NCBI RefSeq assembly: GCF_963676485.1
Contig: NZ_OY781114.1
Span: 1,054,001 to 1,118,000 of the forward strand
DNA: 64,000 nt
Direction of reading: 5' to 3'
Source of the DNA: an uncultured Cohaesibacter sp.
Lineage (GTDB): Bacteria > Pseudomonadota > Alphaproteobacteria > Rhizobiales > Cohaesibacteraceae
Shown here: positions 33,171 through 42,918 of the stretch, one piece after another
Layout: each line of letters starts with the position of its first letter
How positions within the stretch are numbered: the stretch's first letter is position 1
Made by a program: the position numbers and the translations under genes
Notes under the pieces: generated by a model
Told to the model about the DNA's origin: nothing
The model's database searches: none
The model's input: the letters and a program-made list of their open reading frames with translations, nothing else

Positions 33171-36100
33171 ATGCGCGACGCACCGAATGTTTTTACCATC
33201 TCTCCTTCCTGCTCCTTCCTGACCACACTGATCGACGCTCTGATCGATGGCCGCTTGATCGAAGGCTTCAGCGCCCGAAATCCTTCTGATCTGGGACGCG
33301 CCATCATCTATGTACCGACGCGGCGTACAGCAGAAGCGCTCAAGGAAGCCTTTCTGCCACATTTGCGCAAGCGCGGATGGCAAAGCGCCATCCTCCCCAA
33401 AATCCACGTGATCGGGGATGCACAAGAGGATCTGCTACCTTTCAAGGTTGCGGCCAGCAGCGGCAAGGATTTCGACCAATTGCCAACTGCGATGGACAGC
33501 GTCGAACGACGCCTCACCATGACGCGGCTTGTGCATCACTGGGCCGAGACGGTGGCCCGTCAGGTGCTGGCGCTGGGGCCGGACCAGCCGCTTCATGTTT
33601 CCGGCCGACCAACCGATGCCGCCTATTTGGCCATTGACCTTCTGGCACTCATCGATGCTGTACATCGTGAACGCTCCGACTGGGCCTATCTGGACAGTCT
33701 GGTGCCTGAGGAATATGGCGCTTTCTGGCAGATGAGCCTTGATTTTCTCAAGATCGCCACCGCCACATGGCCCGAACATCTCAAAGGCTTGGGTCTGGTT
33801 GATCCGGTTGAGCGACGCAACGCCGTTCTCTCCGCCGAGATCAAGGCCATTGACCACTATGACGGACCGATCATTGCGGCAGGATCAACCGGCTCCATTC
33901 CCGCAACAGCAGATCTGCTTGAAGCGGTGGCTCGGCACCCCAAAGGCGCGCTCATCTTGCCCGGTCTTGACGAAAAGCTTGACGAGGAAAGCTGGCAGGC
34001 CATCGGCCATCTGCACCCGGAATTGGGACAAGCGGACCCGGCCGCCGGGCATCCCCAGTTCAACCTCAAGCAACTGCTTGACCGCATGGCTCTCAAGCGA
34101 ACGGATGTAACCAATCTTGGTGACGTATCCGTGCCGCAGGCCTTGCGTGAAAAACTGGTCAGCGAAGCGCTGCGCCCTGCGGAAACCACAGAGCATTGGC
34201 GCACCAGCCTTGAAACGATGCCTCTCGCAGAGCGCGCCAGCGCCCTTGCAGGCGTGACGCTGGCAGAGGCCAACAACGAGCAGGAAGAGGCCCGCATCGC
34301 GGCGCTAGCCTTGCGCGAAATGTTGGAACAGCCGGGCGCCCGCACAGCGCTTGTCACGCCCGATCGTGCCCTTGCCCGCCGCGTCCTTCTCGAGCTCAAG
34401 CGCTGGGGCATCAATGTGGAAGATACCGCTGGCATGCCGCTCGCCGAAACACCTCCGGCGCTGCTCATGCGCCTGATGATCGACTGTGTGGTCAGTGGCT
34501 TTGATCCGGTCAAGCTGCTTTCTCTGCTCAAGCATCCACTGGCCTCTTTCGGTATGCCTCGGGCGGACGTGCGCCGTGCGGCCCGTTTTCTCGAGTTGCG
34601 CATTTTGCGTGGTCCGCGCCTTGGTGATGGCCTCAAACCATTGCTGGATGAATTTGATCGCAAGCGCGATAAGGAGCAGGAAAAGCTCGGCGCTGAAATC
34701 GCCCTACCTGAAGTCTGGCAGATTGCCGCGCATCTGCTTGATCGCTTTTCAGCAGCCATCGCTCCTCTGCTCTCTCTCATGGATGCTGAGGATGATCCCT
34801 CCTTTGCAGATTGGCTCAGAGGGGTCATCACCGCCCTTGAGGCTGTCGCAAAGGACAAGGACGGCTTGCCCGACCGGCTTTATGACGAGGCCGCCGGCCG
34901 CTCCATTCAGGATTTCTTTGATCGCGCCTCGCTGGCAGCGCGTATTTCTTCGGATTTGTCCGCGCAGGATCTCGAACCTTTTCTGGTGGCCATGATGTCG
35001 GGTGAAACGGTCCTCTCCCATGGCGAGGGAGATCCGCGCATTCAGTTGCTCGGTACACTGGAAGCCCGGCTTCTGGATGTAGATCGGGTGGTGATTGGCG
35101 GCCTCAATGAAGGCTCATGGCCAGCGGAGACCAAGACCGACGCATGGCTGTCGCGCCCAATGCGGGCGCAGATGAAGCTTGAGCCCCCCGAGCGCAGGAT
35201 CGGGCTGGCCGCCCATGACTTTGCGCAGGCCATGGGCCGAAGCGAGGTCGTGTTGATCCGTGCGCTCAAAACCGGTGGCGAACCCACCGTGCCCAGCCGT
35301 TGGCTGCAGCGACTGGAAGCCGTTGCCGGCGCCGATGCTCGTCAGGCCATGCATGAGAAGGGCGCGCAGCTGAAACGGTGGGCCGAAAAGCTGGACGCCG
35401 CACGCACCCAGATCACGATCAAGCGCCCAGCCCCCTGCCCGCCGCTTGAGGCAAGGCCGCGGTCGCTTTCGGTCACGGAAATAGAGACATGGGTGCGCGA
35501 TCCCTATGCCCTTTATGCCAAGCATGTTCTGGGCCTCAGAGATCTCGACCCTATCGGTTCGGCTCCGGGCGGCGCAGAAAAAGGCTCGATCATTCACGAT
35601 ATCCTTGGACGCTTCACTCAGGATTGGACTGGCCCCTTTGATGAAAGCGCCGTTGAGCAGCTTCTCGAGATGGGGCGGGAAGCCTTTGCCCAATGGGAGA
35701 ATTTTCCCGATTTGCTCGCTTTCTGGTGGCCTCGCTTCGAACGCATAGCCCGATGGTTCATTCTCGAATGGGAAGCCGAACGGGAAAGCCATGTTGCAGG
35801 CCGTCATGCCGAAATATCAGGCCGCATCACCCTGCCTGTGCGCGGGGGTGATTTCGTGCTGAGAGGTCGCGCCGACCGGCTCGACATCACAAAGGATGAC
35901 CGGCTCGAAGTGATCGACTTCAAGACCGGCCAGCCCCCTTCCGCCAAGCAGGTATTGCCCGGCTTTGCGCCCCAATTGGCGCTGGAAGGCTATATGGCCA
36001 AGCTTGGCGGCTTTGAGGCCATCCCGCGAGGCATAGAAGTGGGCGATATGGTCTGGATACGTCTTTCCGGAGGCCGAAAGGCAGGCGAACGCAAGCCGGG

Positions 36101-36293
36101 GGTGGAAAAGGACTACGCCGCCGAGGATATTGTTGAGTTGATCGGCAAGCGTCTGCTTGCACTGATCACCGCCTATGACGATCCAGCCAAGAGCTACCCA
36201 TCGCGGGCGCGCCCCATGTTCGAGCGGTTTGAAAGCCCCTATGATCATCTGGCGCGGGTCAAGGAATGGTCGCAGCAAGGCGGGGAGGAATAG
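33171..36293 (+). CDS. addB: Double-strand break repair protein AddB
   Basis: A 1040-residue protein of the alphaproteobacterial AddB type, length as usual. The N-terminal part is a degenerate helicase (YVPTRRTAEALKEAF), the middle holds RIQLLGTLEARLLDVDRVVIGGLNEGSWP, and the C-terminal RecB-like nuclease has SVTEIETWVRDPYALYAKH, GSIIHDIL and VIDFKTGQPPSAKQ with the catalytic D and K. The Cys residues that hold an iron-sulfur cluster in Bacillus AddB are not seen in this nuclease region. It works with AddA to process broken ends for RecA. Three bases separate it from addA. Confidence 0.93.
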   Translation: MRDAPNVFTISPSCSFLTTLIDALIDGRLIEGFSARNPSDLGRAIIYVPTRRTAEALKEAFLPHLRKRGWQSAILPKIHVIGDAQEDLLPFKVAASSGKDFDQLPTAMDSVERRLTMTRLVHHWAETVARQVLALGPDQPLHVSGRPTDAAYLAIDLLALIDAVHRERSDWAYLDSLVPEEYGAFWQMSLDFLKIATATWPEHLKGLGLVDPVERRNAVLSAEIKAIDHYDGPIIAAGSTGSIPATADLLEAVARHPKGALILPGLDEKLDEESWQAIGHLHPELGQADPAAGHPQFNLKQLLDRMALKRTDVTNLGDVSVPQALREKLVSEALRPAETTEHWRTSLETMPLAERASALAGVTLAEANNEQEEARIAALALREMLEQPGARTALVTPDRALARRVLLELKRWGINVEDTAGMPLAETPPALLMRLMIDCVVSGFDPVKLLSLLKHPLASFGMPRADVRRAARFLELRILRGPRLGDGLKPLLDEFDRKRDKEQEKLGAEIALPEVWQIAAHLLDRFSAAIAPLLSLMDAEDDPSFADWLRGVITALEAVAKDKDGLPDRLYDEAAGRSIQDFFDRASLAARISSDLSAQDLEPFLVAMMSGETVLSHGEGDPRIQLLGTLEARLLDVDRVVIGGLNEGSWPAETKTDAWLSRPMRAQMKLEPPERRIGLAAHDFAQAMGRSEVVLIRALKTGGEPTVPSRWLQRLEAVAGADARQAMHEKGAQLKRWAEKLDAARTQITIKRPAPCPPLEARPRSLSVTEIETWVRDPYALYAKHVLGLRDLDPIGSAPGGAEKGSIIHDILGRFTQDWTGPFDESAVEQLLEMGREAFAQWENFPDLLAFWWPRFERIARWFILEWEAERESHVAGRHAEISGRITLPVRGGDFVLRGRADRLDITKDDRLEVIDFKTGQPPSAKQVLPGFAPQLALEGYMAKLGGFEAIPRGIEVGDMVWIRLSGGRKAGERKPGVEKDYAAEDIVELIGKRLLALITAYDDPAKSYPSRARPMFERFESPYDHLARVKEWSQQGGEE

Positions 36294-36295
36294 AG

Positions 36296-39200
36296 ATGGC
36301 GATGCAAATCCCGCAGGAAACCAAAGACGCTCAGGCGCGTGCCTCCGATCCAGAAAACTCCGCATGGGTGAGCGCCAATGCGGGCTCGGGCAAGACCTTT
36401 GTGCTGGCGCGGCGCGTCATCCGGCTGTTGTTGGCAGGCACAGAGCCGTCCAAGATCCTGTGCCTGACATTCACCAAAGCGGCTGCGGCGGAAATGTCAA
36501 ACCGCGTGTTCAAATTGCTGGCAGGCTGGACCGAGCTGAGTGATGACGAACTGCGCAAGGAGCTTTTCGAGCTGGATGGCAAGCCCCCCAGTGACGCCCA
36601 GTTGCAGCGAGCACGGCGCTTGTTTGCCCGTGCGCTGGAAACGCCGGGCGGGTTGAAAATCCAGACAATCCATGCCTTTGCCGAACGGCTGTTGCATCAG
36701 TTCCCGCTGGAAGCCAACGTGCCTGCGCATTTCGAGATTCTCGATGACCAGCTGGCAGCGGATCTTCAGGCGGCGGCTCTGGCCCATGTCATGCGCGCCG
36801 CACGGCTGCAAACGCGCCCGCAATGGAGCGCGGCGCTGACGCTTCTGGTGGACCATATGGGCGATATGGATATCCAGAATGCGCTCATTTCTCTGGTCTA
36901 TGACCGGGAAGGCTTTGGCCGCTTCATGGAAGGGGGCGAAAGCTCCAAGGCGGGAGCTGGATCAACAGGGCTCGACGCCGCGGTTGCCAATCTCGCCCAG
37001 AGATTGGGGCTGTCCGGCGCAGACACCATCGAAGCGCTGGAAGCGGATATCCCGTTTGGTCCGTTTTTCCCTGCCACCTATCTTGGCGCGCTGGCTCCCC
37101 TGTTTGAGACCGGCGGCAAACGGGACAAGGCACAGGCCGTTCTGATGCGTGGCCTGCTCGCCCACCCGCCGCTTGAAGAACAGACACGGTTGTGGCTTGA
37201 GCTGTTTCGCAAGAAGGATGGGGCGGCCAAGTCCCTCTCCTATACTGCATCAAAAAAGATGCTGGAAGGCGATCTCGGTCTGGCCGACGCAATCGAGCGG
37301 GAACAGAGGCGGCTTGATGCCCTGTTTGACAAGCGCAATGCTCTCGTCACGCTAGAAGTCAGTCGAGCTCTCTTTACTCTTGCCGAAGGGGTAATCGGTT
37401 ATTACCAGCGGGCAAAAGCTGCGCGCGGGCTGATGGATTTTGAAGACCTGATCATGAAAGCGGCGCAGATGTTGCGCCCCGTTCAGGCGGCGGCCTGGGT
37501 GCATTACAAACTCGATCAGGGTATCGACCACATTCTTGTCGATGAGGCACAGGACACCAACCCCTATCAGTGGGAAATCATTCAGCGCCTGGGTGAAGAG
37601 TTTTTTTCCGGAGACAGTGCGCGCGAGGTCAATCGAACCGTCTTTGCGGTGGGCGATGAAAAGCAGTCCATCTATTCCTTCCAGGGAGCAGAGCCGAAAT
37701 GGTTTGCCTATATGCGTGATTTTTTCCGCAGCAGAGCCAATGCGGCGGAAAAACCCTTCCATGACATCAAGCTCAGGCTTTCTTTCCGCTCGACGCCCCA
37801 TGTGCTCAAATCAGTCGATCAGGTCTTTTCCAGCGCAGCAACTTACGAAGCGCTCTCATCGGACAAGGAGCGCACCGACCATGAGCCGATCCGCGGGCGC
37901 GATCCCGGTCTTGTGGAGATCTGGCCGCTCCATGAGCCAATCGAACAGGAAATGGACGAGGACTGGGCCAAGCCACTGGATGCACAGGGCGAAGCAGATC
38001 CTCAGGTGAGGCTGGCGCAGGACATTGCCAAGACCATTCGCCATTGGCTGGAGAGCGGGCAGCATCTTGAAGGTAGCGGGCGCAAGATTTCGGCCGGTGA
38101 CGTGCTCATTCTGGTGCGCAAGCGCGGGGCCTTTGTGACGGCGGTCAACAGGGCGCTCAAGGAGGCCGGTTTGCCGGTGGCCGGGGCTGACAGGCTGGCC
38201 CTGCTCGATCATATCGCGGTGCAGGATCTGTTGGCACTGGGCGATGTGATGCTGTTGCCAGAAGATGATCTTTCGCTTGCAGCCGTGTTGCGCAGCCCTC
38301 TTTTCGGCCTCTCGGATGAACGCCTTTTCGACCTTGCCTACGACCCCAATGGACGCCACACAAGCCTTTGGGATTGCTTGCGAAAAAGGGCCGATAGTGC
38401 GGCTCCTGCCGATGCGGATTTTGTCGAGATTTTCGCCCATCTCAGCCGTTGGCAAGGGCAGGTGGATTTCCAACCGCCGTTTGACTTCTTCGCCCAGATT
38501 CTGGGGCCGGAAGGCAAGCGTCGCGCCTTCATTGAGCGCCTCGGGCCGGAAGCGGATGAGGTCATTGACGAGCTCTTGTCTCGCGCTCTGGATTTCGAGA
38601 AAAAGCAGACACCGAACCTTCAGGCTTTCCTTGCCTCCATGCGACAGGGCGGAGCGGAAATCAAGCGCGACATGGGCGCAGCAGAAGGCCAGATCCGCGT
38701 GATGACTGTGCATGGGTCCAAAGGACTTGAAGCACCGATCGTGTTTCTGGTGGATGGCACCGGCAAGCCTGCCAGCGCCAGCCATCATCCTCATCTGGTG
38801 GAGTTGGAAGCGGCTGAGGGCGGCCCGGCCATGATGGCCTGGAAGGCCCCAGCGGCCAACCAGCCCTCCCCTGTTTCTGCAAGCCTTAATAAACTCGACG
38901 CGGAAGCCGAAGAAGAATATTTGCGCCTGCTTTATGTGGGCATGACCCGTGCCGAAGATCGGCTTTATCTTTGTGGCTTTGCCGGCGTGCGCGGGCCTGC
39001 GGAGAATTGCTGGTATGAGGTCGGGCGGCGTGCGCTCTCTGACCATCTGGAAGAAGTGCCCCACCCGGTGACCGGCGAGCCCATCCATCGATGGCATCTG
39101 GAAGGGCGCTTTCAAGAGCGCCCCGCGCAGGATCCGCAACTTCTCTCCCCCACAGAAGAAGCCACCAAACTGCCAGCATGGGTCTTGCAACCGGCAAGCA

Positions 39201-39856
39201 CGCCGCCCAATCCGATGACGTTCCTTCAGCCCTCCAAAGCGGCGGAGAAAATCGAAGGGGATCTTGGCGCCATGCAACTTGTTGCCAGCGGTCCCAGCCG
39301 CAGCCTGGTGCATGACTGGGAGCCGCGCAGACGGGGAACCGTCATTCATGCCCTGATTGAACATCTTCCTCAACTCTCTGAAACAGAAAGACAAAAGGCA
39401 GGATTGGCTTATCTGGCACATGTTGCCAAGGATATGTCTTTGCAAAGCCGTGAGGCCATTCTGGAAGAGGTTTTGCAGCTGCTTTCGCGCCCTGAACTGA
39501 CAGCTCTGTTCAGCCCTCAAGGGCTTGCCGAGGTGTCCATCGCGGGAATGGTCAACATCAATGGCGAGGAGCATGCCGTGTCCGGCCAGATTGACCGGCT
39601 GCTCGTTGGCGAGCAGTCTGTCACCATTGTGGACTACAAGACGAATCGCCTGGTGCCACACTCTGCGGCAGAAGCGCCCCTTGCCTACCGCACGCAGATG
39701 GCGCTCTATGCCCGCCTGCTGGCACCGCTTTATCCGGGCAAGACTGTTGAAACTCTATTGCTGTGGACTGCCGAGCCAAGCATAATGGCGATTCCAGAGG
39801 CTCTGCGGCAATCCGCGCTCGACGAGATTGGCGTCAATCGACCTATTGCTCCTTGA
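36296..39856 (+). CDS. addA: Double-strand break repair helicase-nuclease AddA
   Basis: An 1186-residue UvrD-like helicase with C-terminal nuclease. Walker A is ANAGSGKT (27-34); motif Ia LCLTFTKAAAAEMSNR, motif II ILVDEAQDTNPYQW, motif III AVGDEKQSIYSFQGA, motif V RVMTVHGSKGLEAPIVFL and motif VI LLYVGMTRAEDRLYLCG are present. The nuclease has IVDYKTNR. I use the ATG at 36296, which has GGAGG just upstream at the end of addB. It forms AddAB with the previous product, the counterpart of RecBCD. Confidence 0.95.
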   Translation: MAMQIPQETKDAQARASDPENSAWVSANAGSGKTFVLARRVIRLLLAGTEPSKILCLTFTKAAAAEMSNRVFKLLAGWTELSDDELRKELFELDGKPPSDAQLQRARRLFARALETPGGLKIQTIHAFAERLLHQFPLEANVPAHFEILDDQLAADLQAAALAHVMRAARLQTRPQWSAALTLLVDHMGDMDIQNALISLVYDREGFGRFMEGGESSKAGAGSTGLDAAVANLAQRLGLSGADTIEALEADIPFGPFFPATYLGALAPLFETGGKRDKAQAVLMRGLLAHPPLEEQTRLWLELFRKKDGAAKSLSYTASKKMLEGDLGLADAIEREQRRLDALFDKRNALVTLEVSRALFTLAEGVIGYYQRAKAARGLMDFEDLIMKAAQMLRPVQAAAWVHYKLDQGIDHILVDEAQDTNPYQWEIIQRLGEEFFSGDSAREVNRTVFAVGDEKQSIYSFQGAEPKWFAYMRDFFRSRANAAEKPFHDIKLRLSFRSTPHVLKSVDQVFSSAATYEALSSDKERTDHEPIRGRDPGLVEIWPLHEPIEQEMDEDWAKPLDAQGEADPQVRLAQDIAKTIRHWLESGQHLEGSGRKISAGDVLILVRKRGAFVTAVNRALKEAGLPVAGADRLALLDHIAVQDLLALGDVMLLPEDDLSLAAVLRSPLFGLSDERLFDLAYDPNGRHTSLWDCLRKRADSAAPADADFVEIFAHLSRWQGQVDFQPPFDFFAQILGPEGKRRAFIERLGPEADEVIDELLSRALDFEKKQTPNLQAFLASMRQGGAEIKRDMGAAEGQIRVMTVHGSKGLEAPIVFLVDGTGKPASASHHPHLVELEAAEGGPAMMAWKAPAANQPSPVSASLNKLDAEAEEEYLRLLYVGMTRAEDRLYLCGFAGVRGPAENCWYEVGRRALSDHLEEVPHPVTGEPIHRWHLEGRFQERPAQDPQLLSPTEEATKLPAWVLQPASTPPNPMTFLQPSKAAEKIEGDLGAMQLVASGPSRSLVHDWEPRRRGTVIHALIEHLPQLSETERQKAGLAYLAHVAKDMSLQSREAILEEVLQLLSRPELTALFSPQGLAEVSIAGMVNINGEEHAVSGQIDRLLVGEQSVTIVDYKTNRLVPHSAAEAPLAYRTQMALYARLLAPLYPGKTVETLLLWTAEPSIMAIPEALRQSALDEIGVNRPIAP

Positions 39857-39987
39857 CGAGGGAATGGTGAATACCTACCTTCAGGACAACAAAGCAATAT
39901 TCACATATCAATGAATATTGATAGAAACCAGCCCAGATCCGTTCGCTTGTGGAACTCGGAAAGGGGCGCATTGAAAAGAGGCAAGCT

Positions 39988-40305
39988 ATGGCTATCGTAA
40001 ATGCAACCGACGCAACCTTCGCTCAGGATGTCCAGGGTGATGTTCCTGTAGTTGTCGATTTCTGGGCAGAATGGTGCGGTCCATGCAAGATGATTGCGCC
40101 TATTCTGGACGAAATCTCCAAAGAAAAAGCCGATGGTGTGAAAATCGTCAAGGTCAATGTTGACGAAAACCCGAACACAGCCGCTCAGTATGGCGTTCGC
40201 TCCATTCCAACGCTCCTGCTCTTCAAGGGCGGTGAAGCGGTTGCCATGAAAGTTGGCGCTGCACCGAAAACCGATCTGGTCAAATGGATCGAAACCGGCG
40301 CCTGA
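39988..40305 (+). CDS. trxA: Thioredoxin
   Basis: A 105-residue thioredoxin with active site WCGPCK (Cys30 and Cys33), buried Asp in VVDFWAEW and the cis-proline of RSIPTLLLF. It reduces protein disulfides in the cytoplasm. The ATG at 39988 (MAIVNATD) has AGAGGC before it; a longer frame from 39949 is not supported. It follows addA in the same order as in related bacteria. An AT-rich 8-bp inverted repeat (39896-39919) lies in the gap and may be part of its promoter. Confidence 0.95.
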   Translation: MAIVNATDATFAQDVQGDVPVVVDFWAEWCGPCKMIAPILDEISKEKADGVKIVKVNVDENPNTAAQYGVRSIPTLLLFKGGEAVAMKVGAAPKTDLVKWIETGA

Positions 40306-40332
40306 TCGCTTCGGCACATACAAGATATTGCA

Positions 40333-40366
40333 AACCCGGTCAGCAGCTCTGGCCGGGTTTTCTTTT
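40333..40366 (+). terminator. trxA terminator
   Basis: AACCCGGTCA (40333-40342) pairs with TGGCCGGGTT (40350-40359), one G-T pair, 7-base loop, then TTCTTTT. Confidence 0.88.
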
Positions 40367-40444
40367 GCCTATAGAGCAAGAATGGGAAAGACGCGCAAAA
40401 GCGACGCTTTGACGCAAAAAAGAAGAGGAAATCGGGAGGCCAGA

Positions 40445-40491
40445 CAAACGAAAGCCCACCGGGGGAGGAGGTCCGGTGGGCTTCGTTGGAG
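40445..40491 (-). ncRNA. CcsR-like small RNA hairpin 3 (CCTCCTCCC loop)
   Basis: AAGCCCACCGG (40452-40462) pairs perfectly with 40473-40483; with one bulge the stem extends to ACGAA/TTCGT. The 10-base loop reads ACCTCCTCCC on the minus strand, an anti-Shine-Dalgarno motif. The minus strand continues TTTCGTTTG, so this last hairpin may also be the terminator of the whole transcript. Third of three such hairpins behind the DUF1127 gene. Confidence 0.7.
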
Positions 40492-40523
40492 GATCCAAAA
40501 CCGGGAGGAGGAAGTTTTGGATC
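40492..40523 (-). ncRNA. CcsR-like small RNA hairpin 2 (CCTCCTCCC loop)
   Basis: GATCCAAAAC (40492-40501) pairs perfectly with 40514-40523. The 12-base loop reads TTCCTCCTCCCG on the minus strand. The stem sequence is unlike those of its neighbours while the loop is the same, so the loop is what selection keeps. Confidence 0.7.
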
Positions 40524-40526
40524 GGA

Positions 40527-40554
40527 TCAGGCTTTGGGAGGAGGTAAAGCCTGA
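40527..40554 (-). ncRNA. CcsR-like small RNA hairpin 1 (CCTCCTCCC loop)
   Basis: TCAGGCTTT (40527-40535) pairs perfectly with AAAGCCTGA (40546-40554). The loop reads ACCTCCTCCC on the minus strand. First of three hairpins 57 bases behind the DUF1127 stop codon. In Rhodobacter the CcsR RNAs have this loop motif and are processed from the transcript of a DUF1127 gene; the arrangement here is the same. Confidence 0.72.
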
Positions 40555-40611
40555 ATTCTTAAGAAACTCGTGGCTTTCGCTTGGACTTTTGATCGTCAGC
40601 GAAAGACTTTT

Positions 40612-40767
40612 TTATTTTGCAGTAGCAGCTTCACGTGCAATGTCGCTGATGTCTGAACGGGAGATGCCCAGATCGTTAAGATCGCGGGTGCTCAAACGGT
40701 TCAGTTCTTCAACAGTGTCACGGTAGTTGCGCCACTGACGGTAGTTCTTCACAACAGTATTCATCAT
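40612..40767 (-). CDS. Small DUF1127 protein
   Basis: A 51-residue basic protein containing VVKNYRQWRNYRDTVEELNRLSTRDLNDLGISRSDISDIAREA, a clear DUF1127 (YjiS-like) domain. I take the ATG at 40767, because AAAGG lies nine bases before it; an in-frame ATG at 40776 directly abuts that site and is less likely. In related bacteria such proteins take part in stress adaptation and bind RNA or affect phosphate and carbon control. Three small-RNA hairpins follow on the same strand, and another stem (CTTTCGCT/AGCGAAAG, 40574-40605) lies right behind the stop codon. Confidence 0.88.
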   Translation of the reverse strand: MMNTVVKNYRQWRNYRDTVEELNRLSTRDLNDLGISRSDISDIAREAATAK

Positions 40768-40776
40768 TGTCGTCAT

Positions 40777-41372
40777 CCTTTGTTGCTATGTGGCATTTGA
40801 GGTTCAACTGCTTTTTCGAAAGCGTCTGATCTGTAACTCGTTTTAAAGTTCCTCATCACTTTCTTGATTATGTATATAGAACATGGCTCGGATTTTTTCA
40901 TCCCACAAGATTGCATAGCTGTCTTGACGATCATGCAATTCAATCCCATCTAAAAATCAAGCTATGCATTTTTGTAATGTCTAAATTTTTCGAAATAAAT
41001 TATCATTATTTTTCAATCACTTAAAAATGACCTTCTATACAACTATGGTACTAGGTAGATCCCACCGGCGGTTTTCATTGCATGGAACGCAAGGCTTGTT
41101 GGGCGGAAAAACGTCGTCTCCGGTGCAAAATCCTCTTTGAAACCACTTGAGAGAGACCATTTTTGACCCTCTCCAGCCCGCAAATCTGGATTTATATCGA
41201 TATAATTATTAGGCCAACACCAAAAAATGCATGGTATCTGCATGAAACTCTACAGACCGGACAGCACTCTTGGAACCAATGCGTGCCTCGACACCAAGGG
41301 GTAGGCGTCAAGATGCCAGAGGCATCTGCACGATACCCGCCGAAACAATGAAGGATGGAGAAATGAGAGCGA
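40777..41372. other. Intergenic region upstream of DUF1127 gene
   Basis: No gene is seen. The AT-rich part (40850-41040) should hold the promoter of the DUF1127-small RNA transcript; I could not fit a convincing sigma-32-type or sigma-70 promoter by eye. No terminator for folC, which ends at 41373 on the minus strand, was found. Confidence 0.45.
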
Positions 41373-42683
41373 TTACTGCGGCAGCGTGCCGTTGTCCTTG
41401 AGGATATTGCCCGCCAGATAGAGCGAGCCAGCCACCAGAATGCGAGGCGCCGGTTTCATATTCATCAGGGTAAGGCGCTTGAATGCCTCTTCAATAGATC
41501 CTGCGGCTGAGGCAGGAATACCTGCCTGTTGCGCGATCTGGGCCAGATCAACCGGATCGAGCGCAGCGTCATTGCCCTCGATAGGCACAGTGATGATATC
41601 TTTGGCCAACCCTTTGAAAGGCGCAAAATAGCCAGCAGGATCTTTGGTGTTGAGCATCCCCACGATCATATGCAGCGTGCGAGGGGCCTTTTCTTCCAAA
41701 TCGGCAAAAGCAGATGCCACCGCCAGACCCGCATGCGGATTATGGCCACCGTCGAGCCAAAATTCCGAGCCTTTGGGCAATTGATCGAACAGATGCCCCG
41801 ACGTCAGTCTTTGCAAGCGCGCAGGCCAATCAACAGATATTAGCCCCTTGGCGATCTGCTCATCGGATATTTCCGGCAGAACCTGACGGACGGTAGCAAT
41901 CGCGGTTCCAGCATTGGAAAGCTGGTGGCGTCCGCCAAGGCGGGGCATTGGCAGGTCCAACAAGCCACTCTCACCCTGAAAAATCAGGCTGCCATGCTCT
42001 TCATAGCTCATCCAGTCCTGCCCACCAATGGAGAGAGGCTGTGCGCCAACCTTGGCTGCCTCGCTTTCCAGAACCGCACGGACTTCGTCTTCCTGTTGCG
42101 CCCAGATAGATGGGACATCCTTTTTCATGATGCCCGCCTTTTCCCAAGCGATGCGGGAAATCTTGCTGCCGAAGAAGCCTTCATGGTCATGGGCGATTGG
42201 TGTGATCACGGTCGCCAGCACGTCCTTGATGACGTTGGTCGCGTCAAATCGGCCCCCTAGCCCCACCTCCAAGATCAGAAGATCGGCGGGCTGTTCGGAG
42301 AAGAGCAGAAAGGCTGCTGTGGTGGTGATTTCGAAAAAGGTGATAGGCTCGCCAGCGTTGGCCTGTTCGCAGCGGTGCAAAGCGTCGATCAGGGTTCCAT
42401 CGGAAACCAGCTCGCCTGCCAGCCGGATGCGCTCGCGAAAATGCACCAGATGGGGTGAAGTATAGACATGCACTTTCTTGCCAGCGGCTTCTGCCATGGC
42501 GCGCAGGAAAGCGGAGGTCGACCCCTTGCCGTTGGTGCCTGCAATATGGATGGTTGGCGGCAAGGAAAGATGCGGATTGCCCAATTTGGCCAGCAGCCGC
42601 TCGATGCGCCCTACCTCAAGATCAATGCTTTTGGGATGGAGGCCAACGAGGCGTTCCAGAATGGCTTCTGTCTGTTCGGTCAT
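41373..42683 (-). CDS. folC: Bifunctional folylpolyglutamate / dihydrofolate synthase
   Basis: A 436-residue Mur-ligase-type enzyme. The P-loop is HIAGTNGKGSTSAFLRA (about 46-62), followed by YTSPHLVHFRERIRL, the acidic ADLLILEVGLGGRFDATN, the HDHEGF metal region and WLDGGHNPHA. It adds glutamate to dihydropteroate and to folates. It follows accD by about 235 bases, the usual order in this group. Confidence 0.95.
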   Translation of the reverse strand: MTEQTEAILERLVGLHPKSIDLEVGRIERLLAKLGNPHLSLPPTIHIAGTNGKGSTSAFLRAMAEAAGKKVHVYTSPHLVHFRERIRLAGELVSDGTLIDALHRCEQANAGEPITFFEITTTAAFLLFSEQPADLLILEVGLGGRFDATNVIKDVLATVITPIAHDHEGFFGSKISRIAWEKAGIMKKDVPSIWAQQEDEVRAVLESEAAKVGAQPLSIGGQDWMSYEEHGSLIFQGESGLLDLPMPRLGGRHQLSNAGTAIATVRQVLPEISDEQIAKGLISVDWPARLQRLTSGHLFDQLPKGSEFWLDGGHNPHAGLAVASAFADLEEKAPRTLHMIVGMLNTKDPAGYFAPFKGLAKDIITVPIEGNDAALDPVDLAQIAQQAGIPASAAGSIEEAFKRLTLMNMKPAPRILVAGSLYLAGNILKDNGTLPQ

Positions 42684-42918
42684 TATCTTATGTCGCTATC
42701 CAGATCGGGGAAACCGCAAGAGAGCCAAGCTTTGGCAGCCATAGCCCATCCATGCCGTCATTCCTCAAAAGCAGCAGGCCACATGGCAAGGTGGCCCAGA
42801 ATCAAGAACATCCCGTGTTTTCCAACAACAGGATGCTCGGGTATGATATGTCGACAGGCCGTCTGCGCAGGCCTTCGGCTGGCGCTCATCCCGCCATGGC
42901 AGTCAGGGATCAGAAGGA

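Noticed and set aside
37856-39661. 601-codon minus-strand open frame inside addA
   Set aside because: Antisense to helicase motifs of addA; composition is that of a shadow frame.
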